DNA of 64,000 nt from Phycisphaeraceae bacterium (GTDB taxonomy: Bacteria > Planctomycetota > Phycisphaerae > Phycisphaerales > SM1A02), in assembly GCA_019636735.1 (NCBI GenBank), contig JAHBWY010000007.1, positions 124,001 through 188,000 on the forward strand. The letters are read 5' to 3'. Shown piece after piece: positions 52,077-59,981 of this stretch. Under the pieces are notes generated by a model. The model did not search any database. It saw nothing but the letters and a program-made list of their open reading frames with translations, and was not told the DNA's origin. The position numbers and the translations under genes were made by a program. Position 1 is the stretch's first letter; each line of letters opens with the position of its first letter.

Positions 52077-52958
52077 ATGCCGAAGATCCACCCCACCGCC
52101 ATTGTCGACCCCTCCGCCGAGATCCACGATGGAGTCGCCGTGGGCCCCTGGAGCGTCATCGGTCCCCGATGTGTGATCGGCGCCGAAACCGAGGTCCGCT
52201 CCCATGTCGTGATCGGCCAGAACACGACACTCGGCCGCGGCAATGTCATCCATCCCTTCGCCCTCGTCGGCGGCGACCCGCAGGACCTGAAGTATCACGG
52301 CGAGGAGACGCAACTGGTCATCGGTGATCGCAACCAGATTCGCGAGCACACCTCGATTCACCGCGGCACGGCCAATGGCGGCGGCGTGACGCGAATCGGC
52401 TCGGACAATCTGCTGATGGCCGTGTCGCATGTCGCGCACGACTGCGTGATCGGCGATGGCACCGTGATCGCCAACAATGTGATGATCGCGGGCCATGTCC
52501 ATGTCGAGGACTTCGCGAGCATCGGTGGTGGCGCCGGCATTCATCACTTCGCCCGCGTCGGTACCTGCGCCTTCGTCGGCGCCATGGCCCGCTGCTCCAA
52601 GGATGTCCCCCCCTTTATGGTGGTCGAGGGCAATCCCGCCGAAGTGCGCAAGCACAACGATGTCCTCATGCGTCGTCGCGGCTACACCGAAGAGGATGTC
52701 GAGGCGATGCGGGACGCCTTCAAGCTGCTCTTCATGAAGCGCGGCGGCGGCATGCTCGACAAGGTCACCATGCTCCGGGAAGCCCACCCGCGGAGTCGCC
52801 CGGTCGAGCTCCTCTGCGCGATGGTGCTCGAATCCGGCGCCGGCGTCAATGGACGAGCCCTTGAGAACCGTCGCACCGATGACAAGCGCGCCGTCCGGGT
52901 TGGAGCACCGCAAGCTTCGGCGTCGCGGAGCGGCGCCTCCGGCATGGAGCGATCGTGA
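52077..52958 (+). CDS. lpxA: Acyl-ACP--UDP-N-acetylglucosamine O-acyltransferase
   Basis: 293 residues, about 30 longer than E. coli LpxA. Left-handed beta-helix from KIHPTAIVDPSAEIHDGV, then VGGDPQDLKYHGEETQLVIG (the PQDxKY family motif), REHTSIHRGT, the catalytic His121 in VSHVAHDCVIG and GIHHFARVG. It attaches the first 3-hydroxyacyl chain to UDP-GlcNAc. The last ~35 residues (after VLESGAGVNG) are polar and not conserved. GTGA overlaps with the next gene by 4 nt. Confidence 0.95.
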   Translation: MPKIHPTAIVDPSAEIHDGVAVGPWSVIGPRCVIGAETEVRSHVVIGQNTTLGRGNVIHPFALVGGDPQDLKYHGEETQLVIGDRNQIREHTSIHRGTANGGGVTRIGSDNLLMAVSHVAHDCVIGDGTVIANNVMIAGHVHVEDFASIGGGAGIHHFARVGTCAFVGAMARCSKDVPPFMVVEGNPAEVRKHNDVLMRRRGYTEEDVEAMRDAFKLLFMKRGGGMLDKVTMLREAHPRSRPVELLCAMVLESGAGVNGRALENRRTDDKRAVRVGAPQASASRSGASGMERS

Positions 52959-53734
52959 CCAGCGACACGGAACCCAGCGGCACGACAGCGCCGGGGCCCG
53001 AGCGCTCCCGCGCCGCGCCGAACATTGACGAGTCGATGGAACTCGCCGAGAAAGCCCTCCGCGCTGGGCGCTGGTTCGAGGCAGAGCGATTGGCGCATCG
53101 AGCTCTCACGCTCGCCCGTCGAAGCGAACAGTGGGACACGATGGCCCGCGTCACTCTGCCGCTCCAGGAAGCGCGTCGGCTCCGTCGTGAGCAGGCCCTT
53201 GATTCAAGGCGCGTGGTGATCGTCGAGGACGCGGTTCATGACACCGACACGGTCAAACCCGGGTGCTACCTCATTCAGCCGCCGCTCGTCGGTGCCGACG
53301 CGCGGCGCCTTCGCCTTTCATCGCTCCGCCAGGAGGTCTGCGCCGCCGTGCTCTGCCGGGAGCCGCTCACCAAGCTCCAGCGCTGGCCGCTGGTAGCGAT
53401 CGGCGCCATCACCATCCGAGCGAAGGTCCCGCCTCCGAAGCAGCCGAAGAAACCGACGATCGAGTGGTTCGTGGCGGGCATGGAAGCGCTGGGCGATGCC
53501 GCCATCGAGTTGCTTGATACGGGCCTCGACCTCGATCGCCAGATCGATCATGTGCTCGCGTCACTCGATTCGATCCCCGATCACGAGAAGCTCCACCAGC
53601 TTCTCCACGACCTCTGCCGGACGGCATCCAAGGGATTCGAGCGTCGCCTGCCGCCCCGACTTTTTGCCGCCGATCTCGACGATCTCGACACCGGCAGCGC
53701 ACCCGCCGCCGAGTGTCGCGATGACGACGAGTAG
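52955..53734 (+). CDS. Unknown protein encoded in the lpx operon
   Basis: 259 residues from a GTG that overlaps the lpxA stop by 4 nt. After a disordered ~28-residue start comes a TPR-like helix pair (DESMELAEKALRAGRWFEAERLAHRALTLARR), then a mixed region (KPGCYLIQPPLVGADARRLRLSSLRQEVCAAVLCREPLTK), a basic/proline strip (KVPPPKQPKKPTIEWF) and helices rich in Asp and Leu at the C-terminus. There is no signal peptide or membrane segment. No family is recognised. Tight coupling to lpxA suggests an envelope-related job, but that rests on position only. Confidence 0.7.
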   Translation: MTSDTEPSGTTAPGPERSRAAPNIDESMELAEKALRAGRWFEAERLAHRALTLARRSEQWDTMARVTLPLQEARRLRREQALDSRRVVIVEDAVHDTDTVKPGCYLIQPPLVGADARRLRLSSLRQEVCAAVLCREPLTKLQRWPLVAIGAITIRAKVPPPKQPKKPTIEWFVAGMEALGDAAIELLDTGLDLDRQIDHVLASLDSIPDHEKLHQLLHDLCRTASKGFERRLPPRLFAADLDDLDTGSAPAAECRDDDE

Positions 53735-53755
53735 CCTCCGAATCGGAGGTCTTCC

Positions 53756-54424
53756 ATGCGCTTTATTCGAGAGTCCGTCGTCAGCGCCTTCATCGGCGGC
53801 GTGCTGGTCCTGCTTCCGCTCTACCTCTCCCTGCTGCTGATCCTGAAGACGGTCGATCTCATCGGCGGCCTGCTGCGCCCCATCACCATGGTGCTGCCGG
53901 GGTGGATGCCGCAGCCGCACCTTGTCGCACTGGCAGGACTGCTCGCCACTTGCGTGCTGATCGGGGTCGCGCTGCGCCTCAGTATCGGCCGAGTGGTCAA
54001 GGAGCGGCTCGAGCGATGGCTGCTCGAGCGACTGCCGGGCTATGCGCTCTTCCGAAGCCTCACGCTCCGCTTCACTGGTCGCAGTCGGGCGAAGGAGTGG
54101 AGGCCGGCGCTCGCTGAGGCAGACGACGGCCTTGTGCCGGTGTTCATCGTCGAAGAACTCGCGGATGGCTGGGCGACCATCTTCGTTCCGGGGGCGCCGA
54201 CGCCGCTTTCGGGCAGCGTGCGCATTCTGCCTTTGGAGCGGCTGCACCCCGTCAATGTCTCACCGGGCCATGTCCTCCGGTCCATCTCCCAATGGGGCTC
54301 AGGACTCGGTGAAGCATTCAGTTCGATGCCCGACCGTGAACGAGCGATGCAGTCAGTGCGCGCACTGCGCCAAGAGAACGCCCACACCGCGCAAGCCGCT
54401 CACGCCCACACGAGGCCGCACTGA
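53756..54424 (+). CDS. DUF502 family membrane protein
   Basis: 222 residues. Two membrane helices (FIGGVLVLLPLYLSLLLIL, about 13-31; LVALAGLLATCVLIGVALRL, about 56-75), then a soluble part with LLERLPGYALFRSLTLRFTG, VPVFIVEELADGWATIFVPGAPTPLSGSVRILP, the DUF502 pattern of a G-Y-x-x-x-K/R-x-(L/F) helix and a P-T-P-x-S-G loop. The role is unknown; it ends the lpx run. The Shine-Dalgarno GGAGG lies 7 nt before ATG 53756. The last 25 bp overlap the convergent M24 peptidase gene. Confidence 0.85.
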   Translation: MRFIRESVVSAFIGGVLVLLPLYLSLLLILKTVDLIGGLLRPITMVLPGWMPQPHLVALAGLLATCVLIGVALRLSIGRVVKERLERWLLERLPGYALFRSLTLRFTGRSRAKEWRPALAEADDGLVPVFIVEELADGWATIFVPGAPTPLSGSVRILPLERLHPVNVSPGHVLRSISQWGSGLGEAFSSMPDRERAMQSVRALRQENAHTAQAAHAHTRPH

Positions 54425-55587
54425 AGCGCGCGCCCCAATCGGCGCGCGCCCGCCTGCTCGACGACCACCACATCCTCGATGCGCACGCCGCCGAGCTCGC
54501 GACTGTAGAGCCCGGGCTCCACGGTGATGACATCGCCTTCAACCAAGTCGGGACCGCCGCGATCAACGAGCGGCGGCTCATGCACCGAGAGGCCCAGCCC
54601 GTGTCCCGTGCCATGGACGAGGCCGCACCAGTCGACTCCTGCGCCTTCGGGCGCTCCGCCACTGTGAAAGGGGAATCCGCGAGCGGCGAGCGTGGCCACG
54701 GTCACGCCATGCACGGCGTCGGCGCTCACCCCCGGCCTGATGGCCCGCTCCGCCGCCTCCTTCGCCTCGATGACCGCCGCGTGCATCTCGGCGATGCGCG
54801 GCGGGACATTGCCATGCACGACCACGCGCGTGCAATCGCCGTTATAGCCGCTGCTCTTCACTCGCGGAAAGATGTCGACAATGATCGGCTGCTCGACGCG
54901 CAACTCGCCGTGGCCATGATCATGACAATCGCCGCCGATCGGGCCGCATGCCACGATCGAGCCGGGATTGTCACAGCCCGCCTCCATGCACCAGAGGTCG
55001 ATCATGGTGAAGATGCGCTCGCTGGTCAGGGGCGCTCCATCATGGTGCAGGATGCCGTCCCGGGATGCCGTCGCGCGGGCGATCAGACGGCAGGTCCGTT
55101 CCATGATCGACTCGGTGATGACCTGCGCCTCGTCGAGCCATGCGAGCTCCTGCGCATCCTTGCGACGCCGCTCGAGAACCCCGAGATCGGGGTCGCACTC
55201 CACCTCCACTCCGGCCTGCGCAAGGACATGGGCGTAGATGAGCGGCAGCGATCGATCGGCGCGCACCTTCGAGAGACCCGCTCGGCGAAGGCACGCCACC
55301 ACCGCCTGCGCCGTCGCAATCTCCCGATCCGCCGAGAGCTCCCCCGCGGGCACGAGGTCGCGCGGCGCGGCACAGGCGTCGGCTCGCACCGTGCGTTGGG
55401 CGCGATCGAGCTCGATATCCCGGCAGATGAAGATGCGTCGCGGCTTGGCGGGCTTCGGCAGTTCGAGATAGGCGGTGGGGTCGCCCACCCGAAAGCGCAC
55501 ACGATGAAAGAGCGAGAGATTGCTGGCGGGCACGCCCGCCATGAGGAGCGCCGTGTCGGCGGAGGGAGATCCGGCGGAGTCTGACAT
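54400..55587 (-). CDS. M24 family metallopeptidase (Xaa-Pro aminopeptidase type)
   Basis: 395 residues from ATG 55587; the frame extends to 55767 across the ettA 3' end and is not needed. The C-terminal pita-bread domain has the five metal ligands: Asp in IIVDIFPR, Asp in YNGDCTRVV, His in VHGTGHGLGLSVHE, Glu in ITVEPGLY and Glu in GGVRIEDVVVV. The N-terminal ~140 residues are the creatinase-like domain (LFHRVRFRVGDPTAYLEL). Prolidase-like enzymes remove residues before proline. No signal peptide. It is 16 bp downstream of ettA on the same strand. Confidence 0.92.
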   Translation of the reverse strand: MSDSAGSPSADTALLMAGVPASNLSLFHRVRFRVGDPTAYLELPKPAKPRRIFICRDIELDRAQRTVRADACAAPRDLVPAGELSADREIATAQAVVACLRRAGLSKVRADRSLPLIYAHVLAQAGVEVECDPDLGVLERRRKDAQELAWLDEAQVITESIMERTCRLIARATASRDGILHHDGAPLTSERIFTMIDLWCMEAGCDNPGSIVACGPIGGDCHDHGHGELRVEQPIIVDIFPRVKSSGYNGDCTRVVVHGNVPPRIAEMHAAVIEAKEAAERAIRPGVSADAVHGVTVATLAARGFPFHSGGAPEGAGVDWCGLVHGTGHGLGLSVHEPPLVDRGGPDLVEGDVITVEPGLYSRELGGVRIEDVVVVEQAGARRLGRALQCGLVWA

Positions 55588-55603
55588 GGGCGACCGTGGC
55601 CTC

Positions 55604-57343
55604 TCAGGTTCGGGTGAGCTTGCGGTACTGGACGCGATGAGGCGGTACGTCGTCCGCCAGACCAAGCCGACGATGACGATCGGCCTCGTACTCGCTCCAG
55701 TTCCCGTTGAAGAAGAAGACCTTGCTGTCTCCCTCGAAGGCGAGAATGTGGGTCGCGACACGATCAAGGAACCAGCGATCGTGGCTGATCACCAGCACGC
55801 AGCCGGCGAAGTTCACCATCGCCTCCTCGAGCGCTCGCATGACATTCACATCGAGGTCGTTGGTCGGCTCGTCGAGAAGGATCACATTGGCGCCGCTGGT
55901 GAGCATGCGCGCCAGATGCACTCGATTGCGCTCCCCCCCTGAGAGCGTGTCCACCAGCTTCTGCTGATCGCTCCCCGAGAAGCCGTAGCGCGCGACATAC
56001 GCGCGGCTCTTGACAGTCGCGCCGCCGAGCTTGATCTCATCGGATCCATCCGCGATCGCATCGAAGACGGAGCGACCCGCAGGGAGGGAGTCGCGCCCCT
56101 GTTCGAGGTAGGCGAGCTTGACTGTCTCACCGACCTTGAAGGAACCCGAGTCGGGCATCTCCTGCCCCGTGATCATGCGGAAGAGCGTCGTCTTGCCGAC
56201 GCCATTGGGACCGACGATGCCCACGATGGAGCCGGGTGCGATCGAGAAGGTCGCCTCATCGAGAAGCAGCCGGTCGCCGAAGCCCTTCGACACCCCCTTC
56301 GCCTCGATCACCACATTGCCGAGCCGCGGACCGGGAGGAATGAAGATCTCGATCTCCTTCACCTTCTGCGCCGCATCCTGCGAGAGGAGCTGTTCGTAGC
56401 TCACCACGCGCGCCTTCGACTTCGCCTGGCGACCCTTCGGGTTCCTGCGGATCCACTCGAGTTCGCGGGCAAGCGTGCGCTGGCGCTGGCTCTCCTGCTT
56501 CTCCTCGACCGCCAGGCGCGCCTGCTTCTGCTCGAGCCATCCCGTGTAGTTGCCCTTGTAGGGAATGCCGTGACCTCGATCGAGTTCGAGAATCCACCCC
56601 GCCACATTGTCGAGGAAGTAGCGGTCATGGGTCACCGCGATGATGGTGCCGGGAAAGCGCTTGAGGTGCTGTTCGAGCCACTGGACGCTCTCGGCGTCGA
56701 GGTGATTCGTCGGCTCATCAAGCAGCAGGATGTCGGGATTCGAGAGAAGCAGTCGACAGAGCGCCACGCGGCGTCGCTCTCCACCCGACACGCTCGCCAG
56801 CGACTGCTCCGCCGGGGGACAGCGAAGGGCCTCCATCGCCATCTCGAGCTGGTTGTCGATGGTCCATGCATCGACCGCGTCGATCCGCTCCTGGATCTCC
56901 GCCTGCCGGTTGAGCACCCGCTCCATCTCCTCCGGCGAGAGGTCACCGGCGAGCTTCTCATTGACACGATCAAACTCGGCGAGCAGGTCGTAGACGGGCT
57001 TCGCGCCTTCGCGCACGAGTTCGATCACCGTGCGCGACTCGCCGTTGAGCGGTTCCTGTTCCAGGTAGCCGACGGTGTAGCCCTGCGCGGCGACGATCTT
57101 GCCTTCGTCGGCGCGCTCGACGCCCGCCATGATCTTGAGCAAGGTGCTCTTGCCGCTCCCGTTGAGGCCGAGGACGCCGATCTTCGCCCCGTAGTAGTAC
57201 GAGAGGGAGATGTTCTTCAGGATCGGCTTGCGCTCGATCTCCTTGGAGACACCGAGCATCGAATAAATGATGCGCGTGGTATCGGTGGCATTGTTCGAGG
57301 AAGAGCCGCCCGATGAGGAGCCGGTTGACGGAGACGGGGCCAT
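55604..57343 (-). CDS. ettA: Energy-dependent translational throttle protein EttA (ABC-F)
   Basis: 579 residues. Two ABC cassettes: Walker A GLNGSGKS, signature VSGGERRR, DEPTNHLDAESVQWLEQ; then GPNGVGKT, LSGGERNR, DEPTNDLDV. YLEQEPLNGESRTVIELVREG and the arm/linker GHGIPYKGNYTGWLEQK are EttA hallmarks, as is the NLDxN-type end DDRWFLDRVATHILAFEGDSKVFFFNGNW (here SHDRWFLDRV). EttA binds the ribosomal E site and gates the first steps of translation by the ATP/ADP ratio. An N-terminal Ser/Gly-rich stretch of ~20 residues precedes the family start. A TACCAT box (57359-57354) lies 10 nt before the ATG. Confidence 0.95.
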   Translation of the reverse strand: MAPSPSTGSSSGGSSSNNATDTTRIIYSMLGVSKEIERKPILKNISLSYYYGAKIGVLGLNGSGKSTLLKIMAGVERADEGKIVAAQGYTVGYLEQEPLNGESRTVIELVREGAKPVYDLLAEFDRVNEKLAGDLSPEEMERVLNRQAEIQERIDAVDAWTIDNQLEMAMEALRCPPAEQSLASVSGGERRRVALCRLLLSNPDILLLDEPTNHLDAESVQWLEQHLKRFPGTIIAVTHDRYFLDNVAGWILELDRGHGIPYKGNYTGWLEQKQARLAVEEKQESQRQRTLARELEWIRRNPKGRQAKSKARVVSYEQLLSQDAAQKVKEIEIFIPPGPRLGNVVIEAKGVSKGFGDRLLLDEATFSIAPGSIVGIVGPNGVGKTTLFRMITGQEMPDSGSFKVGETVKLAYLEQGRDSLPAGRSVFDAIADGSDEIKLGGATVKSRAYVARYGFSGSDQQKLVDTLSGGERNRVHLARMLTSGANVILLDEPTNDLDVNVMRALEEAMVNFAGCVLVISHDRWFLDRVATHILAFEGDSKVFFFNGNWSEYEADRHRRLGLADDVPPHRVQYRKLTRT

Positions 57344-57407
57344 TGGATCGTCGATGGTATCGCACCACCTGCCCCGCTACCCTTCCACACCGGCGCGGGA
57401 GCCGACC

Positions 57408-57905
57408 ATGCTCGACTGGCTCACCAACACCACCGTTCGAACGGCCCGGCGCATTGTCATCGGCGTGACCGGCGGCACCGTGGTCCTGGCGGGCGTTGCC
57501 ATGCTGGTGCTCCCAGGCCCGGGCATCGTCACAATCGGCCTGGGTCTCGCGATGCTCTCCGTCGAGTTCGCCTTCGCCCAGCGCTGGCTGAAGGTGGTCC
57601 GCGAGCGAACGAACGAGGCTGCTGATCGCGCCGGGATTCCCACCGCGGTCCGGCGCGGAGTGATCATCGGCGGCCTCCTCTTCGGTCTGGTGATGATGGT
57701 GCTCCCTGGCTTCATCTCCGTGGTCCGAACACCCGACGGGTGGCGGCTCATTCGAAACGAGAAGTTCTCCTACGCCCACTCCTGGACCACCCTTGATCGC
57801 CTCGAGCGGGCCGCCGAGCAGGGCGACGGGAGCGCGACCCGCCTGCTAGAGTCATTGAAGGTCGGGCGCACGACGCCAACTCCTTCTGAGGATCCCCACC
57901 CATGA
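57408..57905 (+). CDS. PGPGW-type transmembrane protein
   Basis: 165 residues. The first membrane segment and motif read GGTVVLAGVAMLVLPGPGIVTIGLGLAMLSVEFAFAQRWL-like, with the family's LPGPG turn; a second hydrophobic segment (GVIIGGLLFGLVMMVLPGFI) follows after a charged loop. The function of these small membrane proteins is unknown. A GGGAG Shine-Dalgarno lies 7 nt before ATG 57408. The 3' end overlaps the lipoprotein gene by 4 nt (ATGA). Confidence 0.82.
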   Translation: MLDWLTNTTVRTARRIVIGVTGGTVVLAGVAMLVLPGPGIVTIGLGLAMLSVEFAFAQRWLKVVRERTNEAADRAGIPTAVRRGVIIGGLLFGLVMMVLPGFISVVRTPDGWRLIRNEKFSYAHSWTTLDRLERAAEQGDGSATRLLESLKVGRTTPTPSEDPHP

Positions 57906-58360
57906 TTCAACGACTCCTTCCCGTGGCCGCGCTGGCCATTCTCGCGCTTCTGGTCGGTTGCAGTTGCAACGAGCGCGTCTATGTCCGCAACGACACGAAC
58001 GAGATGCTGCATGTGCAGATTCAGCTTCCCAAGCCGAAGGTGCCATGGCACTGCGGATGCAAGTGCGTCTATGAAGCGCTGATCAATCCGGGTGGTGTCT
58101 GGACCACCGCTCGACCCGGTTCGCCGGATCAGATGGATCACCCCATTGAGCCCTACTCGGAGTGCGCCGTCGTGCGCGCGAGGATCGGCGTTCAGGGCCA
58201 GTGGGCGCGCTTCACGCTCTGCGGCCCGCTCGTCGAGTCTTCCCCGGGCGATCCGATCATGCTGGCCATCGGCCAGGGCAACTTTGTCGGCCTGAACGCC
58301 ACGGCACGAACGCAGGGCGGATCAGACCTCGCCGTCGAAGCGATCGTCATCGAGGAGTAA
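57902..58360 (+). CDS. Small lipoprotein with Cys cluster, unknown function
   Basis: 152 residues. The signal RLLPVAALAILALLVGC places the lipid Cys at 20, with a second Cys at 22 and a CGCKC cluster at about 51-55. The remaining ~100 residues have a beta-sandwich feel (VYVRNDTNEMLHVQIQL, ALINPGGVWTTARPG), and no family is recognised. Translation is coupled to the PGPGW gene by a 4-nt overlap. Confidence 0.65.
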   Translation: MIQRLLPVAALAILALLVGCSCNERVYVRNDTNEMLHVQIQLPKPKVPWHCGCKCVYEALINPGGVWTTARPGSPDQMDHPIEPYSECAVVRARIGVQGQWARFTLCGPLVESSPGDPIMLAIGQGNFVGLNATARTQGGSDLAVEAIVIEE

Positions 58361-58417
58361 GCCCGGCGCCGCCGGCCAAGTCGATCGCCCCCCCCGCGGT
58401 TTCGACTGTGCCGGGCT
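58360..58417. terminator. Nested hairpin after the lipoprotein gene
   Basis: AGCCCGGC (58360-58367) pairs with GCCGGGCT (58410-58417), and inside it AGTCGA (58379-58384) pairs with TCGACT (58402-58407). The outer stem starts in the TAA stop codon. No U-tract follows; it lies between convergent genes. Confidence 0.45.
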
Positions 58418-58466
58418 GATGTCGCTGACGCGCTCCGCACCGCGGGCATGCTCGTCGGCGTGTGTT

Positions 58467-59981
58467 TCACGCGCGCCGAAGCGGGGTGAATCTCATGTAG
58501 GTGGCCGCGCGCCAGAGCCACTCCAGTGGTCCCATCGCGAAGAAGCGGAGCCACGCCACGCTGAACGCGAGTTGAAAGGCGTAGATGCCAAGGACCACGC
58601 CTGCTCGCTCCAGACGGTTCATCGAGTCGAAGTACCCAAGGCCCCAGTGATAGAAGATGGCCGTGGCCAGCACGGTCTGCATCAGGTAGTTGGTGAAGGC
58701 CATGCGGCCCGCCGCGGCGACAACACCGAGGGCTCGCGGAACGAGGCGGCGGTCGACCAGCAGGATCACGGCGCCGAGGTAGCCGAGGCTCATCACGGGA
58801 CCGAAGATGAGCTGCACCGGGGCGTTGACCATGAAGTTGAAGGTCACCCCCTGCGTGGGCAGCATCATGGCCGTCGCGATTGACACCGGCAGTGCGACCA
58901 CGGCCGCCGCAATCACGAAGACCACCGCCCATCGGCGTCGATCGCTCTCGAAGATGCCCCACTTCATGAGCGCGGCACCAATGCAGAACATCGCCAGCAC
59001 ATCCCACCCGAAGAAGGTCAGCGCGGCAACGAGGGTGAAGCCCCACGACATGGCGCGGAAGAGAAATGCATCGAGCCAAGGACCCTCGCGATAGGCGCGC
59101 GTCTCGGACTCGATCCACATGGGGTCCGACGGACCCTCGGTGCCCCGCGTCTGCACATCGGCGAGCCATGCGAAGAAGGGTGTCTTCCGCTGCGCCGCTG
59201 CACCGGGGTCGTTCTCGACGGCATCCGAGCCGGATTCTCCGGAGTTCGACGCGCTCCCGGCGGCTTGCGCCTCGATCGCGGCCGTGTGCGGCGCCGTGGC
59301 CGGATCGTCCGCGAGGGCCTGGGCAGGTCGGGACAACGCGTCTTCGACCGCGGCACCCATCGGGTCATTGGCGTCTGGCTTCGCCAGTCCGGCACCGATC
59401 TCCGCATCGACCACGGTGTCGGTGGCCGCGGCTCGCTCGGCCCGGCGACTCTCCTGGCGTTCAATCGCGACCTGGAGTGCTCCGAACCCAATCGAGAGCA
59501 GCACAGCGAGAGCCACGGCGCCGCATCCGATGGCAGTCAGGATGCGCGGGGAGAGGCCGATCAAGGCCAGCATGACCAAGCCCACGATCCCGTAGATAAA
59601 AAGGATGTCACCCCACCAGAGAAGGAGCGCATGCACCATGCCGATCGCCGCAAGCACCATCATGCGCCGAGCCGCCATCGGCACGAACCTTCGTCCCGCG
59701 ATTGCCGCGCGCTGGTATTGGATGGCCAATCCCATGCCGAAGAGCAGAGAGAAGAGCGGATAGAAGCGGCCTTCGAAGAAGATCTTGTTCACCGTCCACA
59801 TGAACGGTTCCCATGGGCCCCGCCCCTCCCGCGGCACCGGCTCGATGAAGTAGCCGAACGCCTCGCTGAATGCGGCGATGTTCACCATGAAGATGCCCAG
59901 CAGCGCTACACCGCGAGCCACATCGAGGGCCATGATGCGATCGGATTCCCGAACAGGCCCGAGCCGTGGTGCTTCAATCAT
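58467..59981 (-). CDS. DUF418 family membrane protein with long insert
   Basis: 504 residues. N-terminal ALDVARGVALLGIFMVNI and the C-terminal ending GRMAFTNYLMQT...GPLEWLWR are the DUF418/YeiB signatures; the protein crosses the membrane about nine times. Between helices near 155-170 and the later core is a ~115-residue Ala/Asp/Glu-rich insert (about 172-285) that looks disordered and extramembrane. The family may handle small molecules at the membrane, but its function is not set. The start (59981) overlaps the end of the upstream zinc-ribbon gene by 8 bp on the same strand. Confidence 0.85.
   Translation of the reverse strand: MIEAPRLGPVRESDRIMALDVARGVALLGIFMVNIAAFSEAFGYFIEPVPREGRGPWEPFMWTVNKIFFEGRFYPLFSLLFGMGLAIQYQRAAIAGRRFVPMAARRMMVLAAIGMVHALLLWWGDILFIYGIVGLVMLALIGLSPRILTAIGCGAVALAVLLSIGFGALQVAIERQESRRAERAAATDTVVDAEIGAGLAKPDANDPMGAAVEDALSRPAQALADDPATAPHTAAIEAQAAGSASNSGESGSDAVENDPGAAAQRKTPFFAWLADVQTRGTEGPSDPMWIESETRAYREGPWLDAFLFRAMSWGFTLVAALTFFGWDVLAMFCIGAALMKWGIFESDRRRWAVVFVIAAAVVALPVSIATAMMLPTQGVTFNFMVNAPVQLIFGPVMSLGYLGAVILLVDRRLVPRALGVVAAAGRMAFTNYLMQTVLATAIFYHWGLGYFDSMNRLERAGVVLGIYAFQLAFSVAWLRFFAMGPLEWLWRAATYMRFTPLRRA

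Noticed and set aside
50229-52913. 894-codon minus-strand open frame over lpxD, lpxC-fabZ and lpxA
   Set aside because: Antisense shadow; rich in His, Asp and Ala without family motifs, while the plus strand has clear catalytic residues.
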